From the NCBI GenBank assembly GCA_937886715.1, contig CAKZZD010000007.1:6350-70349 (forward strand): a stretch of 64,000 nucleotides of DNA, written 5' to 3'. Positions 10,401 to 16,728 of this stretch are shown here, piece after piece (within the stretch, counting starts at the first letter, position 1; every line of letters starts with the position of its first letter). Origin of the DNA: an uncultured Bacteroidales bacterium (GTDB lineage Bacteria > Bacteroidota > Bacteroidia > Bacteroidales > P3). The notes under the pieces were generated by a model. The model saw nothing but the letters and a program-made list of their open reading frames with translations. It did not search any database and was not told the origin of the DNA. Position numbers and translations under genes: made by a program.

Positions 10401-10556
10401 CAGCACATGAATGTCTATGTCTACGATGTCACTGGCCGCATCCTGCGCGAGATGACCAACGCCACCGAGAACGTCGAGTTCCAGATGGAAACCACCGGCG
10501 TCTACCTGGTGAAGGTTGGCGATGCTCCTGCAAAACGCGTCGTAGTGGTTCGCTAA
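1410..10556 (+). CDS. Giant T9SS-secreted repeat surface protein (3048 aa)
   Basis: A cell-surface or secreted protein exported by Sec and then the type IX system. Residues 1-23 form a signal peptide ending at HGQE. Visible domains: fibronectin type III-like regions near 190-275, 437-530 and 730-828; jelly-roll or MAM-like modules near 276-435 and 830-986; then about 1900 residues of Cys/Asp/Thr-rich repeats with the pattern AC..Y.W ... NGCDS; seven tandem 49-residue copies at 2558-2890; a Listeria-Bacteroides-type repeat (residues about 2900-2975, KFVSWSTGE); and a type A T9SS sorting domain at the end (YDVTGRILREM). No catalytic motif is seen, so adhesion or surface-layer function is inferred. 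Codon use is extremely biased after codon 209 but not before. It has its own promoter and terminator. Confidence 0.9.
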   Translation: MKRIVQRLSLVVMLLLPMVMHGQETLIVADGTATSSYVPLYGYMGDADQHNQMIYPATMLSDISQGAEINKLVFYITSTTSNSGRNLGTWTLSLGETTATTLSGLNNSTTLTQVFSGSLDIDWTNKLLTFTFETPYVYDGGNLLVDLNHAAASWNSMSFYGVTSTGSSYTYNSQRNFLPKMEISYIPGASCERPTNVAMSNITTTGAKVSWTAASGVSNYLVLLNGAKVTNSSATNYTFSGLTANTAYTAGIASLCAAGDTTSPVKVDFRTACAPYTLPLASSFEEDDDQIYCWNVLAGGVVADNEMHSVGSSALRFMESATSAAVNFVVMPEFAIPTTGLHFTFDARTNSNSSRGYAGVLELGYVTNATDTATFHSLMTLKDSNFTSSWAAQEFYTRDVPANARIAFRHTPTDYYHYGSYYWHAWYLDNLMVEAMPVNMPAQNIVISNLTSNSATATWSPSGWDEDAYQVLIVKVGDSIDWNNAQIITDTTIDFTGLDGYTDYDVYVRSCDADGSNPAEALEGAFLTLVDCEDGNAAQFDISGEVQDLQEVPFASQQYGRGASWQIFNIYRDIREGDHYVLPGQLHGMAWYYSDESPDSALASFRIYLANTNKKAFGNDSVIGANDTMSRADMTLVFDDTVMFRSGAWNELKFDTPFQYNGDSNLMVMVYRYDVVSEPNMKFRVNEGPSVQRFSYYDYGSQQLTQYSERPFRNDSRFSFCYDTFQCMPIAYPQVSPLDGNRRALNATPVLSWLTHEGQTPSGYEVIWDTVNSLDSAIASGNSAIVSDTFYTFMSLDTNRTYYVWVRAICGEGDTSRWTAVEEFNTNNCLVAELPFCEYFEDLETYATPNCWYNYPTNSAVVRSSSSNAYAGSRYLHFSGSLNNVITLPQPNAEIKDVTLSFALRPESNTYSSCGTFSVGYMTDIADTTTFVAMNTYNYDEFTNGYEYISVHFQNAPTGSVFAFRANPRYTNYYWYVDNVCMELSADNIYHTVLDTICIDAINSTYVWDHYNRNHTQILYNLDTLDLSQFVGMPDGTTRTFVHDNGDTTEAVRLVMRQNTLTYDTVPACGKYTWEANGETYYADTTVAYANPDAARLDNGCQMINGLVLTINQPSDTTFDVEACNFYVFEDTIRESGEYQRTIMEGDVNGCDSIININLTIEYIDTIKDEATECYEYTWARNNETYTESGVYVHTEEIAGQICPSIYELTLTINDTIFNVDTIEATGIYVAEDTTYINYNANDDMLIDFTETLTAESTGCDSVIGTHLIVHPFGVVDYYVTSTMDTILWTVDEGRTYTIISDHDTVINRGYIYTEGPWAGRVGNINRLHFFRINPDTVCSGNEIEFNYFVTSEEPCSSCFDTASFTTDTVLNVISNKETENEPTTGDATGETTVGEDTGAEVAPVEGDAAEVAENCHKNIQDVRNTCFENNAVTDGVFYLDTMVDVHTRIIYHAMVNPSYDMMFDTTACDQFVWAEAEDSPVFTEDTLGVVRTLTSINGCDSVVTLNIHIDTTVLYAEEVSACGQYVWMDGEDTVQIITVSDEYTHTFEAATGCDSIVTLDVTVLPLPVNVIDTVVCEQFTLNNDVYTNEHHEFPRFDTVITVYDTLAGQAANGCDSIDQYNVTIKGRVDDTITTVAIGSWYDPILGTTWFIPNDQPYLDTMYVYPDTLEMLGCDANLVRHLRVGYLAYIDQNEFGICGYYDWKKPWWDSLATDGVHHNGDYGWDHGYNHVRYWALDTINDANDIAHSDALYKYYEGDSTVYVYQFTQPRKLDSIYVVVLDGDSTVSIDINGVPTIYHNGDTLNNGFPVLWHLNLQLNMARVHDTFIYNYPISLLYNNDTTFNFSVPGADSDTTFVLSAIYGEGVTRIDTTLDTQWVSPELVYENYTDNLDPMYCGTFYRVHLQLVNDSVYDSVYICAYENQYLWIDGNNGDTIATIPAQFAYNTIYWSLTNDDFDNELTPDSIAILAYNAADFVLDTMITLHQGEYSDSAVQKVYNLHLMQYPFVFVTDAVNACESLVWERNGVEYTQPGVYNYTDTLPQYLNGSTCEFNYVLNLTTNYFVTDTAVCDSIVWHGITYYESTIDTIIDPKDSVFVASDGTTCTKYYVLNAVVNYNVYTYVDTVCTKDATELAGYKAAGFVKQTSETYYDVYFKDSVTAQTPAGCDSIDRHVMFHYTHPFVYNVDTVICEDDFATVSFFDGGRTYSKPVNANIVNVADTNYIQGCAPDTVYAGNITWSWSTYIFDTAASCGGEPYAWYYGHNYAPDSVIYVDSTATYQYSIPVEGLDCPLASVLCFTMFDPEWDTVTIFHSQLPYLYEKHGIDTLLYAAGDYMRLKWDTVGIDTARYTNLHLEVLPYDTIMVIDSVCYNGTATYAAGEPITLHLADGTGDFTFVTLNDTAFNWADTSGAFQVNFFGYTVNADNEPIAEHLLMNTITVLDSHNIIIDTFSCSEFFWIYDEHTYSNDTIVTYTRESDIINPTSQYDIYGCPNRHTLILHILEYQEFYDTIETCVSYAIADTVITTSGDYDVLESMETGCNLMHHLNVTILDPSYTTIDTIACGYFLYRGILLTEDGVATYHYTAANGCDSVVTYNVTVRPMYNISLMVEACDSYTWNGTTYTQSGVYSDTVNVLGCDSITNLILTIKQSVNNTINVTACDSYVWDGVTYTTSGAYTNTYDAANGCDSVVTMNLTVNQSVTGSFSAVACNSYDWNGITYTASGEYTQTFTAANGCDSVVTMSLTINLPVNVTINDTACSSYEWNGISYTATGTYTQTFTAANGCDSIVTLNLVINQPVNVVLNETACEQYTWNGQVYNMSGLYTVVYTAANGCDSVVTLSLTVNQPVYSSFYDTAEYTYTWNGLEYSASGDYTYTYTAANGCDSIVTLHLTITGPLGNTIYIQAIPMLNGVVDTVIAYTHGTDWYQKGEVATLTAMVYPEYETQYKFVSWSTGEILPTIYITAEHDSTVYAYFEQILDIEDADATEVTIYSADSKIYVRGAQHMNVYVYDVTGRILREMTNATENVEFQMETTGVYLVKVGDAPAKRVVVVR
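9081..10080 (+). repeat. Seven in-frame tandem repeats of about 147 bp
   Basis: Units begin at 9081, 9228, 9372, 9519, 9666, 9813 and 9960; all spacings are 147 bases except one of 144. Each encodes AC.SY.WNG.TYT.SG.Y ... TAANGCDS.VTLNLT. Two cysteines per unit probably pair. The last unit reads AEYTYTWNG and has lost the first cysteine. Older, more diverged copies occur upstream from about 4600 onward. Confidence 0.92.
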
Positions 10557-10576
10557 ACCTAGATAACGCTACTAAG

Positions 10577-10611
10577 GAAAGCCCCTCCGTACTGGAGGGG
10601 CTTTCTTTTTA
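10577..10611 (+). terminator. Intrinsic terminator of the giant gene
   Basis: An 11-base stem (AAAGCCCCTCC and its complement) around the loop GTACT is followed by a T-rich run. It starts 20 bases after the stop codon. Confidence 0.9.
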
Positions 10612-10657
10612 TCCGCACCTTAAGTTGTCATTGTCGGGTTGAACGGCAACATTATTG

Positions 10658-10688
10658 TTGCTGACAAGACTTTTTTTTGTATTTTTGC
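10658..10688 (+). promoter_or_regulatory. Promoter of the DMT transporter gene
   Basis: TTG (10658-10660), 19 bases, TATTTTTGC (10680-10688). Its position decides the start of the next gene: an in-frame ATG at 10677 would lie upstream of the transcript, so ATG 10710 is used. Confidence 0.75.
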
Positions 10689-10709
10689 AGCCGTTTAAAA
10701 GAGAGATTC

Positions 10710-11639
10710 ATGAGTAAGGATATCACAATCGGACATTTAGCCTGTGCTGCCTCATACGTGATTTTTGGAATCAATGTGGTGGTGTGTCGCGATATAGCCA
10801 ATGAGAGCGGCATACCGCCCATAGTATTGTTCACTATGCGATCGGCTGTAGCCGGACTGTTGTTTTGGATCGTGTCGCTGTTTTCGCCCAAAGAGCATAT
10901 TCCCACCCGTGATCTTCTCAAGATATTCGGAGCTGCTATATTGGGCATCTTTCTTCCGCAGCTGACCTTCCTTCATGCTATTGCCTTAACCACCCCTGTA
11001 GACCTTTCCATATTGAGCACCATCACCCCTATCCTTACGATGTTTGTGGCTGCCATATTCTTGAAGGAGCCTATCACGTGGAAAAAGATATTGGGCGTGG
11101 CCGTCAGCTTTGGGGGAGTGCTATGGCTTATATTGCAGAGTGTGATTGTAGGAGGAGGAGCTTCGGAAACAAAGCCGATGGGCATTGTGTTCTGCTTTAT
11201 GAACTACCTGACGTTTGCTCTTTATCTAGGCACATGCCGTCCGCTGATATCAAGATATTCTGTTGTGTCGTCGATGAAGTGGATGTTCTTGGTTTCGTTT
11301 GTCATATCAATACCCTTTTCATTGACCTCCGGCTTTGAGGTGAGTGCCCTTGACGATGTGCCGGTGTTGGTGTGGTGGGAGATTGCCTTCATGATTTTCT
11401 TTTCCACTTTCGTGGCATATTATCTGATACCGATTGGGCAACAGCGTATCCGGCCCACGCTAGTGAGCATGTATGGCTATTTGCAGCCGATCATTGCCAT
11501 CACGGCCTCGATATTGTCCGGTATGGACCGGCTGACCGTGACGAAGGTGCTGGCAGCGCTCTTGGTTTTTGTAGGAGTGTGGGTTGTCAACCAGAGCCGT
11601 GCCGCAGAGTCGCCGAAGCGTGAGCCAAAACAAAATTAA
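10710..11639 (+). CDS. EamA/DMT-family transporter
   Basis: An inner-membrane drug/metabolite transporter-type permease of about 309 residues. It shows the duplicated EamA architecture with roughly ten hydrophobic helices. The first half ends near VAVSFGGVLWLILQ and the second near ALLVFVGVWVVNQS, the typical last helix. The substrate cannot be read from the sequence. ATG 10710 was chosen over the in-frame ATG at 10677 because the latter overlaps the -7 element. The Nudix gene follows after 7 bases, suggesting cotranscription. Confidence 0.85.
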   Translation: MSKDITIGHLACAASYVIFGINVVVCRDIANESGIPPIVLFTMRSAVAGLLFWIVSLFSPKEHIPTRDLLKIFGAAILGIFLPQLTFLHAIALTTPVDLSILSTITPILTMFVAAIFLKEPITWKKILGVAVSFGGVLWLILQSVIVGGGASETKPMGIVFCFMNYLTFALYLGTCRPLISRYSVVSSMKWMFLVSFVISIPFSLTSGFEVSALDDVPVLVWWEIAFMIFFSTFVAYYLIPIGQQRIRPTLVSMYGYLQPIIAITASILSGMDRLTVTKVLAALLVFVGVWVVNQSRAAESPKREPKQN

Positions 11640-11646
11640 ACCGAAC

Positions 11647-12081
11647 ATGTATTCATACGAATATCCACGGCCGATGTTGACGGCCGATTGCGTTGTGGCC
11701 GACAAGAGCGGCCGATTGTTACTCATCAAGCGCAAAAACGACCCGTATAAAGGCTTTTGGGCGCTGCCAGGGGGATTTATGGAAATGTACGAAACCATAG
11801 AGCAATGCGCCGTCCGCGAGTTGAAAGAAGAGACCGGCATAACGGTGCCTGTCGAGTCGATCCGCATGGTAGGCGTGTACAGCGAAGTGGACCGAGATCC
11901 GCGCGGACGTTGCGTGACGGTGGCCTTTGCGGCGGATACAGACGATGCTGCCGAGGCTGGGGACGATGCAGCCGAGGCCAGATGGTTTGATGTGGAGGCA
12001 TTACCCCCGATGGCATTCGACCACGAGAAGATCGTTGCCGACTGGGAAAAAATTTACCGGCGAAAATACGATAAGGAGTAA
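11647..12081 (+). CDS. Nudix hydrolase
   Basis: A cytoplasmic 144-residue enzyme expected to hydrolyse a nucleoside diphosphate linked to another group. The Nudix box is complete: GGFMEMYETIEQCAVRELKE followed by ETGI, giving G-x5-E-x7-RE-x2-EE-x-G. The N-terminus YEYPRPMLTADCVV and the spacing resemble the ADP-ribose/NADH pyrophosphatase-like group common in Bacteroidetes, but substrate is uncertain. A longer frame from 11584 would overlap the transporter, so the ATG 7 bases after the transporter stop is preferred. Confidence 0.85.
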   Translation: MYSYEYPRPMLTADCVVADKSGRLLLIKRKNDPYKGFWALPGGFMEMYETIEQCAVRELKEETGITVPVESIRMVGVYSEVDRDPRGRCVTVAFAADTDDAAEAGDDAAEARWFDVEALPPMAFDHEKIVADWEKIYRRKYDKE

Positions 12082-12100
12082 GTCGCCGTTATATGATGAA

Positions 12101-13702
12101 GTGAAAGAAAAACCACATACGACATCCTCGGACAAAGCCATTTTTGTGCTGGTGGCGATGGTGCTGGGCATCCTGATAGGGGTGATGTTTTCATCAAACC
12201 CCCTGTTGGGGATGGGGCGCAGTGGCAATAACTTCCAGAGCAAGATAGGAGAGGTGGTGAAGCTGGTGGAAGGCAATTATGTGGACAACATTGACGCCGA
12301 TTCTGTCAGCGAGCACCTGGTGTCGGTCATGCTGAGTGAGCTGGACCCCCACAGCAGCTATATGACAGCAGAAGAAACCGCTCGTGCAGAAGAGATGATG
12401 AGGGGCAATTTTGAGGGAATCGGGATTGTGATTCGTGCAGAAGGCGACACCTCGTATGTGGGACAAGTCATCGCGGGAGGTCCCTCGGAAGGGCTAGATA
12501 TGCTGCCGGGCGACATGATTGCCACGATAGACGGCGACACCGTAGTGGGCAAAGGCCTCACCATAGATTCGCTTGTGATGCGCTTGAGGGGTCCGCGAGG
12601 CACCCATGTGAAAGTGGGCCTTTCTCGAAGCGGAGAGTTCCATAAAGTGGACATACGCCGAGGTGTTGTTGACAGACCGTCGGTGAGCTATAGCGGTATG
12701 ATAGACGATACAACCGGCTATATCATACTGTCGACCTTTGCCTCCACCAGCCACAGCGAGTTCAGACAGGCGCTGCGCAAGTTGAAACGACAAGGTATGC
12801 GCCGTCTGGTGTTTGACCTGCGCGGCAACGGGGGCGGGTCGCTAGCTTCGGCTGTGGGCATAGCCAACGAACTGCTGCCTGAGGGCCGGCTGATACTGTA
12901 CACACAAGGAGCCCACCAGGCACGCAACAATGTGTATGCCCGACCGGGTGGCATTTTCACCACAGGCAGTGTGGTCGTGATGGTCGACGAAGGTTCGGCC
13001 TCGGCCAGTGAGATTGTGGCAGGTGCCTTGCAGGACAACGACCGAGCCCTTATCGTGGGCCGGAGAACCTTCGGAAAGGGGTTGGTGCAGAACGAATTTG
13101 GGCTGAAGGACGGATCGGCAGTGTTTTTGACGACAGCCCGCTATTATACGCCCTCGGGCCGATCCATACAGCGTCCGTACGACAATGGCACAGACGAATA
13201 CTACCGAGACTATATCGAGCAGCTGGTGGAAGAATCGTATTCCGACAATCCGGTGCTGCATGTGACCGACTCGACCCCATATTATACGGTAGGGAAACGA
13301 GTGGTGTATGGAGGGGGCGGCATATTCCCCGACGAATTGATCCCGTACAGGAAAGATGAATCATTTGTGTACTACAACCGATTGATGTCGAACGGACTGA
13401 TCAACAAGGTGGCCTTCGGCTATGTGAAGAAACATGCTGCGGAGATGCTGCGGAAATATCGCGGAGCGGAAGACTTTGAGGAGCATTTCCGAGTTGACCA
13501 AGCGATGATCACGCGGCTGGTGGCAGAAGGAGAGAAGGCCGGCATACCCGGCAACTCCAAGAGTTTGAATGCCCAGCGCAGACTGATAGAGACGATGCTG
13601 AAGGCGAACATCGGCTCGTGCTTGTATGGCGACGACACATTCTATCGGCTGTATATGCAAGAAGATGACGACTTGAATCACGTAAAGAAAATGAAGTGGT
13701 AG
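12101..13702 (+). CDS. S41 (CtpA-type) carboxyl-terminal processing protease
   Basis: A periplasmic serine protease tethered by an N-terminal hydrophobic segment (residues about 13-35, AIFVLVAMVLGILIGVMF). A PDZ domain spans about 90-190 and the S41 domain about 200-400. The catalytic serine lies in GSASASE and the catalytic lysine in RRTFGKGLVQ. About 533 residues is normal for Bacteroidetes members. No ATG sits at a suitable place: the only start that keeps the anchor and avoids overlapping the Nudix gene is GTG 12101. It overlaps (GTGA) a three-codon ATG ATG AAG TGA frame. The start is therefore tentative; the identity is firm. Confidence 0.85.
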   Translation: MKEKPHTTSSDKAIFVLVAMVLGILIGVMFSSNPLLGMGRSGNNFQSKIGEVVKLVEGNYVDNIDADSVSEHLVSVMLSELDPHSSYMTAEETARAEEMMRGNFEGIGIVIRAEGDTSYVGQVIAGGPSEGLDMLPGDMIATIDGDTVVGKGLTIDSLVMRLRGPRGTHVKVGLSRSGEFHKVDIRRGVVDRPSVSYSGMIDDTTGYIILSTFASTSHSEFRQALRKLKRQGMRRLVFDLRGNGGGSLASAVGIANELLPEGRLILYTQGAHQARNNVYARPGGIFTTGSVVVMVDEGSASASEIVAGALQDNDRALIVGRRTFGKGLVQNEFGLKDGSAVFLTTARYYTPSGRSIQRPYDNGTDEYYRDYIEQLVEESYSDNPVLHVTDSTPYYTVGKRVVYGGGGIFPDELIPYRKDESFVYYNRLMSNGLINKVAFGYVKKHAAEMLRKYRGAEDFEEHFRVDQAMITRLVAEGEKAGIPGNSKSLNAQRRLIETMLKANIGSCLYGDDTFYRLYMQEDDDLNHVKKMKW

Positions 13703-13709
13703 AAAGAAT

Positions 13710-14750
13710 ATGAAGAAGATACTGATAATACTGGCTGCGATGGCATTGCAGATGGCAGTCGTGGCGCAGAAGAGCAGCCTCACTTGTACGCTGACGGGCC
13801 TTGGCACCGACAACCGCGTAGTGGTCAATGAAGCCCGTGGCGGGCGGCTGGTGCCGGTTGACACGGTGACACTTGATGGCAAAGGCCGCTTCAAATTGGA
13901 GCGCGAAGTGAAGCAAGATTGCTCGTTCCTGGCGTTGGGCCTGTTAAGACCCAAGTCGCCGGTGCTGCATGTGATGCTGCTGCCGAAAGATAAGGTGACG
14001 ATGGATGTGGCCTTTGATCCGGCATCAAATGTGTTCAGGATCAACAGCACCAAAGGGTCGCAGAATATGGAAGTGTACAGGGAGTACAACCAGAAGATGC
14101 TTGAAGCCATGGCAGACCCCACGAAACGTGACGGGCTGGCCGATCAGGTGGAACAGCTGATCAAAGACAACAGCCACGTGCTGATGAGCGCCTTCCTGGT
14201 GACCTATTTCGAGAGTGCTTTTGAGCAGTACGCCTCCTTGTACCGTACGGTGCGGGATGCCCTTATAGCAGATTATCCCGACAATGATTTTGTGCGACAT
14301 CTCGACAGCAAATTGAGGGCCGCGATAGTGGCCGGAATGGATGCACCGGACATAGAACTGCCCGACAGAGATGGCGTGACCCGCCGATTGAGTGACCTTC
14401 GGGGGAAAGTGGTGCTGGTGGACTTCTGGGCATCGTGGTGCCGTCCGTGCCGCCAGGAGAACCCCAACGTGGTGAGGGTGTACAAACAATTCCATGACAA
14501 AGGATTTGAGATATTCAGCGTTTCGCTCGACAATAACCGGGAGGCATGGCTTCGTGCAATCGAAGCAGACGGCCTAGTGTGGGACAATCATGTCAGCGAC
14601 CTTAAAGGATGGTCGTCGGCAGGAGGACGTGCATATGGCATCATGTCGATACCGGCCACGGTGCTAATAGGGCCCGACGGCAAGGTGATAGCCCGCAACT
14701 TGCGTGGGGCGGCGCTGGAACATAAATTATCAGAAATACTTGGCAAATGA
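13710..14750 (+). CDS. TlpA-like thioredoxin-fold lipid/periplasmic protein with DUF4369-like N-terminus
   Basis: A 346-residue exported protein. A signal peptide (KKILIILAAMALQMAVVA) is followed by a beta-rich N-terminal region (residues about 22-120) of the DUF4369 type found in Bacteroidetes thioredoxin-like proteins. The C-terminal TlpA/AhpC-like domain (about 205-346) has the redox motif WASWCRPC. It probably acts as a periplasmic thiol-disulfide reductase; the partner is unknown. It starts 7 bases after the S41 protease gene and overlaps mrp by 4 bases (ATGA), so it is likely cotranscribed and translationally coupled with the Fe-S genes downstream. Confidence 0.85.
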   Translation: MKKILIILAAMALQMAVVAQKSSLTCTLTGLGTDNRVVVNEARGGRLVPVDTVTLDGKGRFKLEREVKQDCSFLALGLLRPKSPVLHVMLLPKDKVTMDVAFDPASNVFRINSTKGSQNMEVYREYNQKMLEAMADPTKRDGLADQVEQLIKDNSHVLMSAFLVTYFESAFEQYASLYRTVRDALIADYPDNDFVRHLDSKLRAAIVAGMDAPDIELPDRDGVTRRLSDLRGKVVLVDFWASWCRPCRQENPNVVRVYKQFHDKGFEIFSVSLDNNREAWLRAIEADGLVWDNHVSDLKGWSSAGGRAYGIMSIPATVLIGPDGKVIARNLRGAALEHKLSEILGK

Positions 14751-15811
14751 TTACAACTACACAAATAGAGATGGCCTTGGGCCATGTGAACGATCCAGAC
14801 CTGGGACGTAGCCTGACAGAGCTGGGCATGATAGAGAATATAGCCATTGACGGCAAGAAGGTGTCGTTCGACCTGGTGTTGACGACGCCCGCCTGTCCGA
14901 TGAAAAAGCGCATGAGCGACGACTGCGTGAATGCGATCCACGAACTGGTGGACCGAGAGGCCGAGGTGACGGTGAACCTGACATCGCGCAAGGTGGAGCC
15001 GCCGGATCCCAAAGATGAGTTTCCCAACATCAAGCATACGATAGCAGTGGCGTCGGGCAAAGGCGGCGTGGGCAAAAGCACGGTGGCGGTGAACCTGGCC
15101 ATCTCGTTGGCCCGTACCGGTGCGAAAGTGGCGCTCGTAGATGCCGACATATACGGGCCGTCCATTCCCATCATGCTGGGCGTGCAGGACGAAGAAATAT
15201 ACGGCCACAAAGTAGGGGAGAAGACCTATATGCTGCCGATTGAAAAATACGGCATCAAGCTGATGAGCGTGGGCTTTTTTGTTGACCCCTCCAAGGCGTT
15301 GGCATGGCGAGGCCCGATGGCGAGCGGCGCGCTGAAGCAGATGCTCAGCGAGACGTGGTGGGACGAAATCGACTATATGGTCGTCGACATGCCCCCGGGA
15401 ACAGGCGACATCCAATTGACCCTGGTGCAGACATTGCCGGTGACGGGTGCCATCATCGTCAGTACCCCCCAGCAGGTGGCCCTGGCCGATGTGGTGCGTG
15501 GCGTGGAGATGTTCCGCAATGAGGCGATCAATATCCCTGTGCTTGGATTTGTGGAGAACATGGCCTACTTTACCCCGGCAGAACTGCCCGAGAACAAATA
15601 CTATATCTTTGGCCATGGCGGATGCCGCAAACTGGCCGAAGAGATGAACGTGCCGCTGCTTGGAGAGATCCCCCTGGTGCAGGGCATAGCAGAGAGTGGC
15701 GATTCCGGCAAGCCGGTGGCCCTGTGGAGTCCGGAAAAGAATCCCGAGCGAGACGCCTTTGACCAGCTGGCCGCCAACACAGTTAAAGAAATCTGTAAAC
15801 TTAAACAATAA
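14747..15811 (+). CDS. Mrp/NBP35-family Fe-S cluster carrier ATPase
   Basis: A cytoplasmic P-loop ATPase thought to bind and deliver Fe-S clusters. The N-terminal MIP18/DUF59 domain (residues 1-90) contains TTPACPMKKR. The deviant Walker A motif is GKGGVGKST near residue 105, and the Mrp signature DMPPGTGDIQLTL follows. At the place where E. coli Mrp has a CxxC pair, this protein reads FTPAELPENKYY, so the bridging cysteines are absent; a single cysteine occurs in HGGCRKL. The same substitution is, as I recall, common in Bacteroidetes. The gene overlaps the TlpA-like gene by 4 bases and precedes nfu by 3. Confidence 0.9.
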   Translation: MITTTQIEMALGHVNDPDLGRSLTELGMIENIAIDGKKVSFDLVLTTPACPMKKRMSDDCVNAIHELVDREAEVTVNLTSRKVEPPDPKDEFPNIKHTIAVASGKGGVGKSTVAVNLAISLARTGAKVALVDADIYGPSIPIMLGVQDEEIYGHKVGEKTYMLPIEKYGIKLMSVGFFVDPSKALAWRGPMASGALKQMLSETWWDEIDYMVVDMPPGTGDIQLTLVQTLPVTGAIIVSTPQQVALADVVRGVEMFRNEAINIPVLGFVENMAYFTPAELPENKYYIFGHGGCRKLAEEMNVPLLGEIPLVQGIAESGDSGKPVALWSPEKNPERDAFDQLAANTVKEICKLKQ

Positions 15812-15814
15812 ACG

Positions 15815-16099
15815 ATGAACGAACAGCCCAAACCCACCGCTGACTACGCCAGCCTGTCCGACGAGGGCAAGGCTGCCGTGCAGGAGAAAGTGAAAAACGC
15901 CCTTTCCCAGATACGTCCCTACCTGCAGCAGGATGGGGGCGATGTGGAATATCTTGACATGACGAACGAAGGCGTTGTGATAGTCCGCCTGAAAGGCCAC
16001 TGCGGGAGTTGCCCCCATGCGATGGCCACCCTCAAGCAGGGAATCGAGCAGGCTATCAAGCGAGTTATACCTGAAGTAAAAAGTGTAGAAAAAATATGA
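15815..16099 (+). CDS. NifU-like (Nfu) Fe-S scaffold protein
   Basis: A 94-residue protein made almost entirely of the NifU C-terminal domain. The cluster-binding motif is seen in GHCGSCPHAMATLK, and the fold signature QDGGDVEYLD precedes it. Such proteins hold a cluster at a dimer interface and hand it to targets. Being next to the Mrp gene supports an Fe-S delivery role. The stop overlaps the start of the adenosyltransferase gene by 4 bases (ATGA). Confidence 0.88.
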   Translation: MNEQPKPTADYASLSDEGKAAVQEKVKNALSQIRPYLQQDGGDVEYLDMTNEGVVIVRLKGHCGSCPHAMATLKQGIEQAIKRVIPEVKSVEKI

Positions 16100-16641
16100 T
16101 ATACACGAAGACAGGAGACGACGGAACCACATCGCTTGTGGGTGGCAGCCGGGTGAGAAAAGACGACAAGCGAGTGGAAGCCTATGGAACGGTAGACGAA
16201 TTGAACTCGTATATCGGGCTGCTGGCAGAATTGTTCCGCCCGCAGAGTGACGGTTTTTATGATGAGCTGAAAGCCATACAGCACAATCTTTTCACCCTCC
16301 AGACGCTCCTGGCCACGGAGGATGAGCAGATATATGCGCGTTTGCCACAATTGCCGCTCGAGGAGATACAGACCATAGAGAGGCAAATCGACACCATTAC
16401 AGACCGGCTTCCCGTCTTGCGGAACTTCGTCATAGCGGGAGGCAACATATCGGGATCGGTATGCCATGTGTGTCGCACCGTGTGCCGTCGTGCAGAGCGG
16501 TGTGTGGTGAGTCTTGCCCGAGAGACGCATGTTGACGAGGTTATCCTGCGCTATCTGAACCGCCTTTCAGACTATCTTTTCGTCCTGGCGCGATATGCAG
16601 TTGTTTCAGACGGAAAGAAAGAAGACCTGTATATCAGTTAA
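16096..16641 (+). CDS. Cob(I)alamin adenosyltransferase, PduO type
   Basis: Transfers the adenosyl group of ATP to cob(I)alamin, producing coenzyme B12. The 181-residue protein has the N-terminal ATP-binding motif TKTGDDGTTSL, the conserved VDELNSYIGLL helix, and the C-terminal helix VCRRAERCVVSL, all in the usual order. The loop normally reading GG..AA.LH reads GGNISGSVCHVCRTVC here, with extra cysteines. It is the last gene of the run that includes mrp and nfu; no other cobalamin gene is in the window. Confidence 0.9.
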   Translation: MIYTKTGDDGTTSLVGGSRVRKDDKRVEAYGTVDELNSYIGLLAELFRPQSDGFYDELKAIQHNLFTLQTLLATEDEQIYARLPQLPLEEIQTIERQIDTITDRLPVLRNFVIAGGNISGSVCHVCRTVCRRAERCVVSLARETHVDEVILRYLNRLSDYLFVLARYAVVSDGKKEDLYIS

Positions 16642-16676
16642 TTGAAAAGCGTGTTGCAGTTAATTGAAAAAAGTAT

Positions 16677-16707
16677 TTGTGAGTATCGCAAAAAGATGTA
16701 CTTTTGC
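16677..16707 (+). promoter_or_regulatory. Promoter of the DUF2795 gene
   Basis: TTG (16677-16679), 19 bases, TACTTTTGC (16699-16707). It separates the adenosyltransferase from the next three genes, which therefore form their own transcript. Confidence 0.75.
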
Positions 16708-16728
16708 AAAAATTTTTGAGAATAAGTT

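Noticed and set aside
6981..10406. Minus-strand open frame of 1141 codons opposite the giant gene
   Set aside because: Same cause as the 2037-6878 frame; it mirrors the repeats of the sense protein and has no independent features.
11584..12110. Possible frameshift or fusion between the Nudix and S41 protease genes
   Set aside because: Both proteins are complete at the family level; the open frame upstream of GTG 12101 is a shadow of the Nudix gene.
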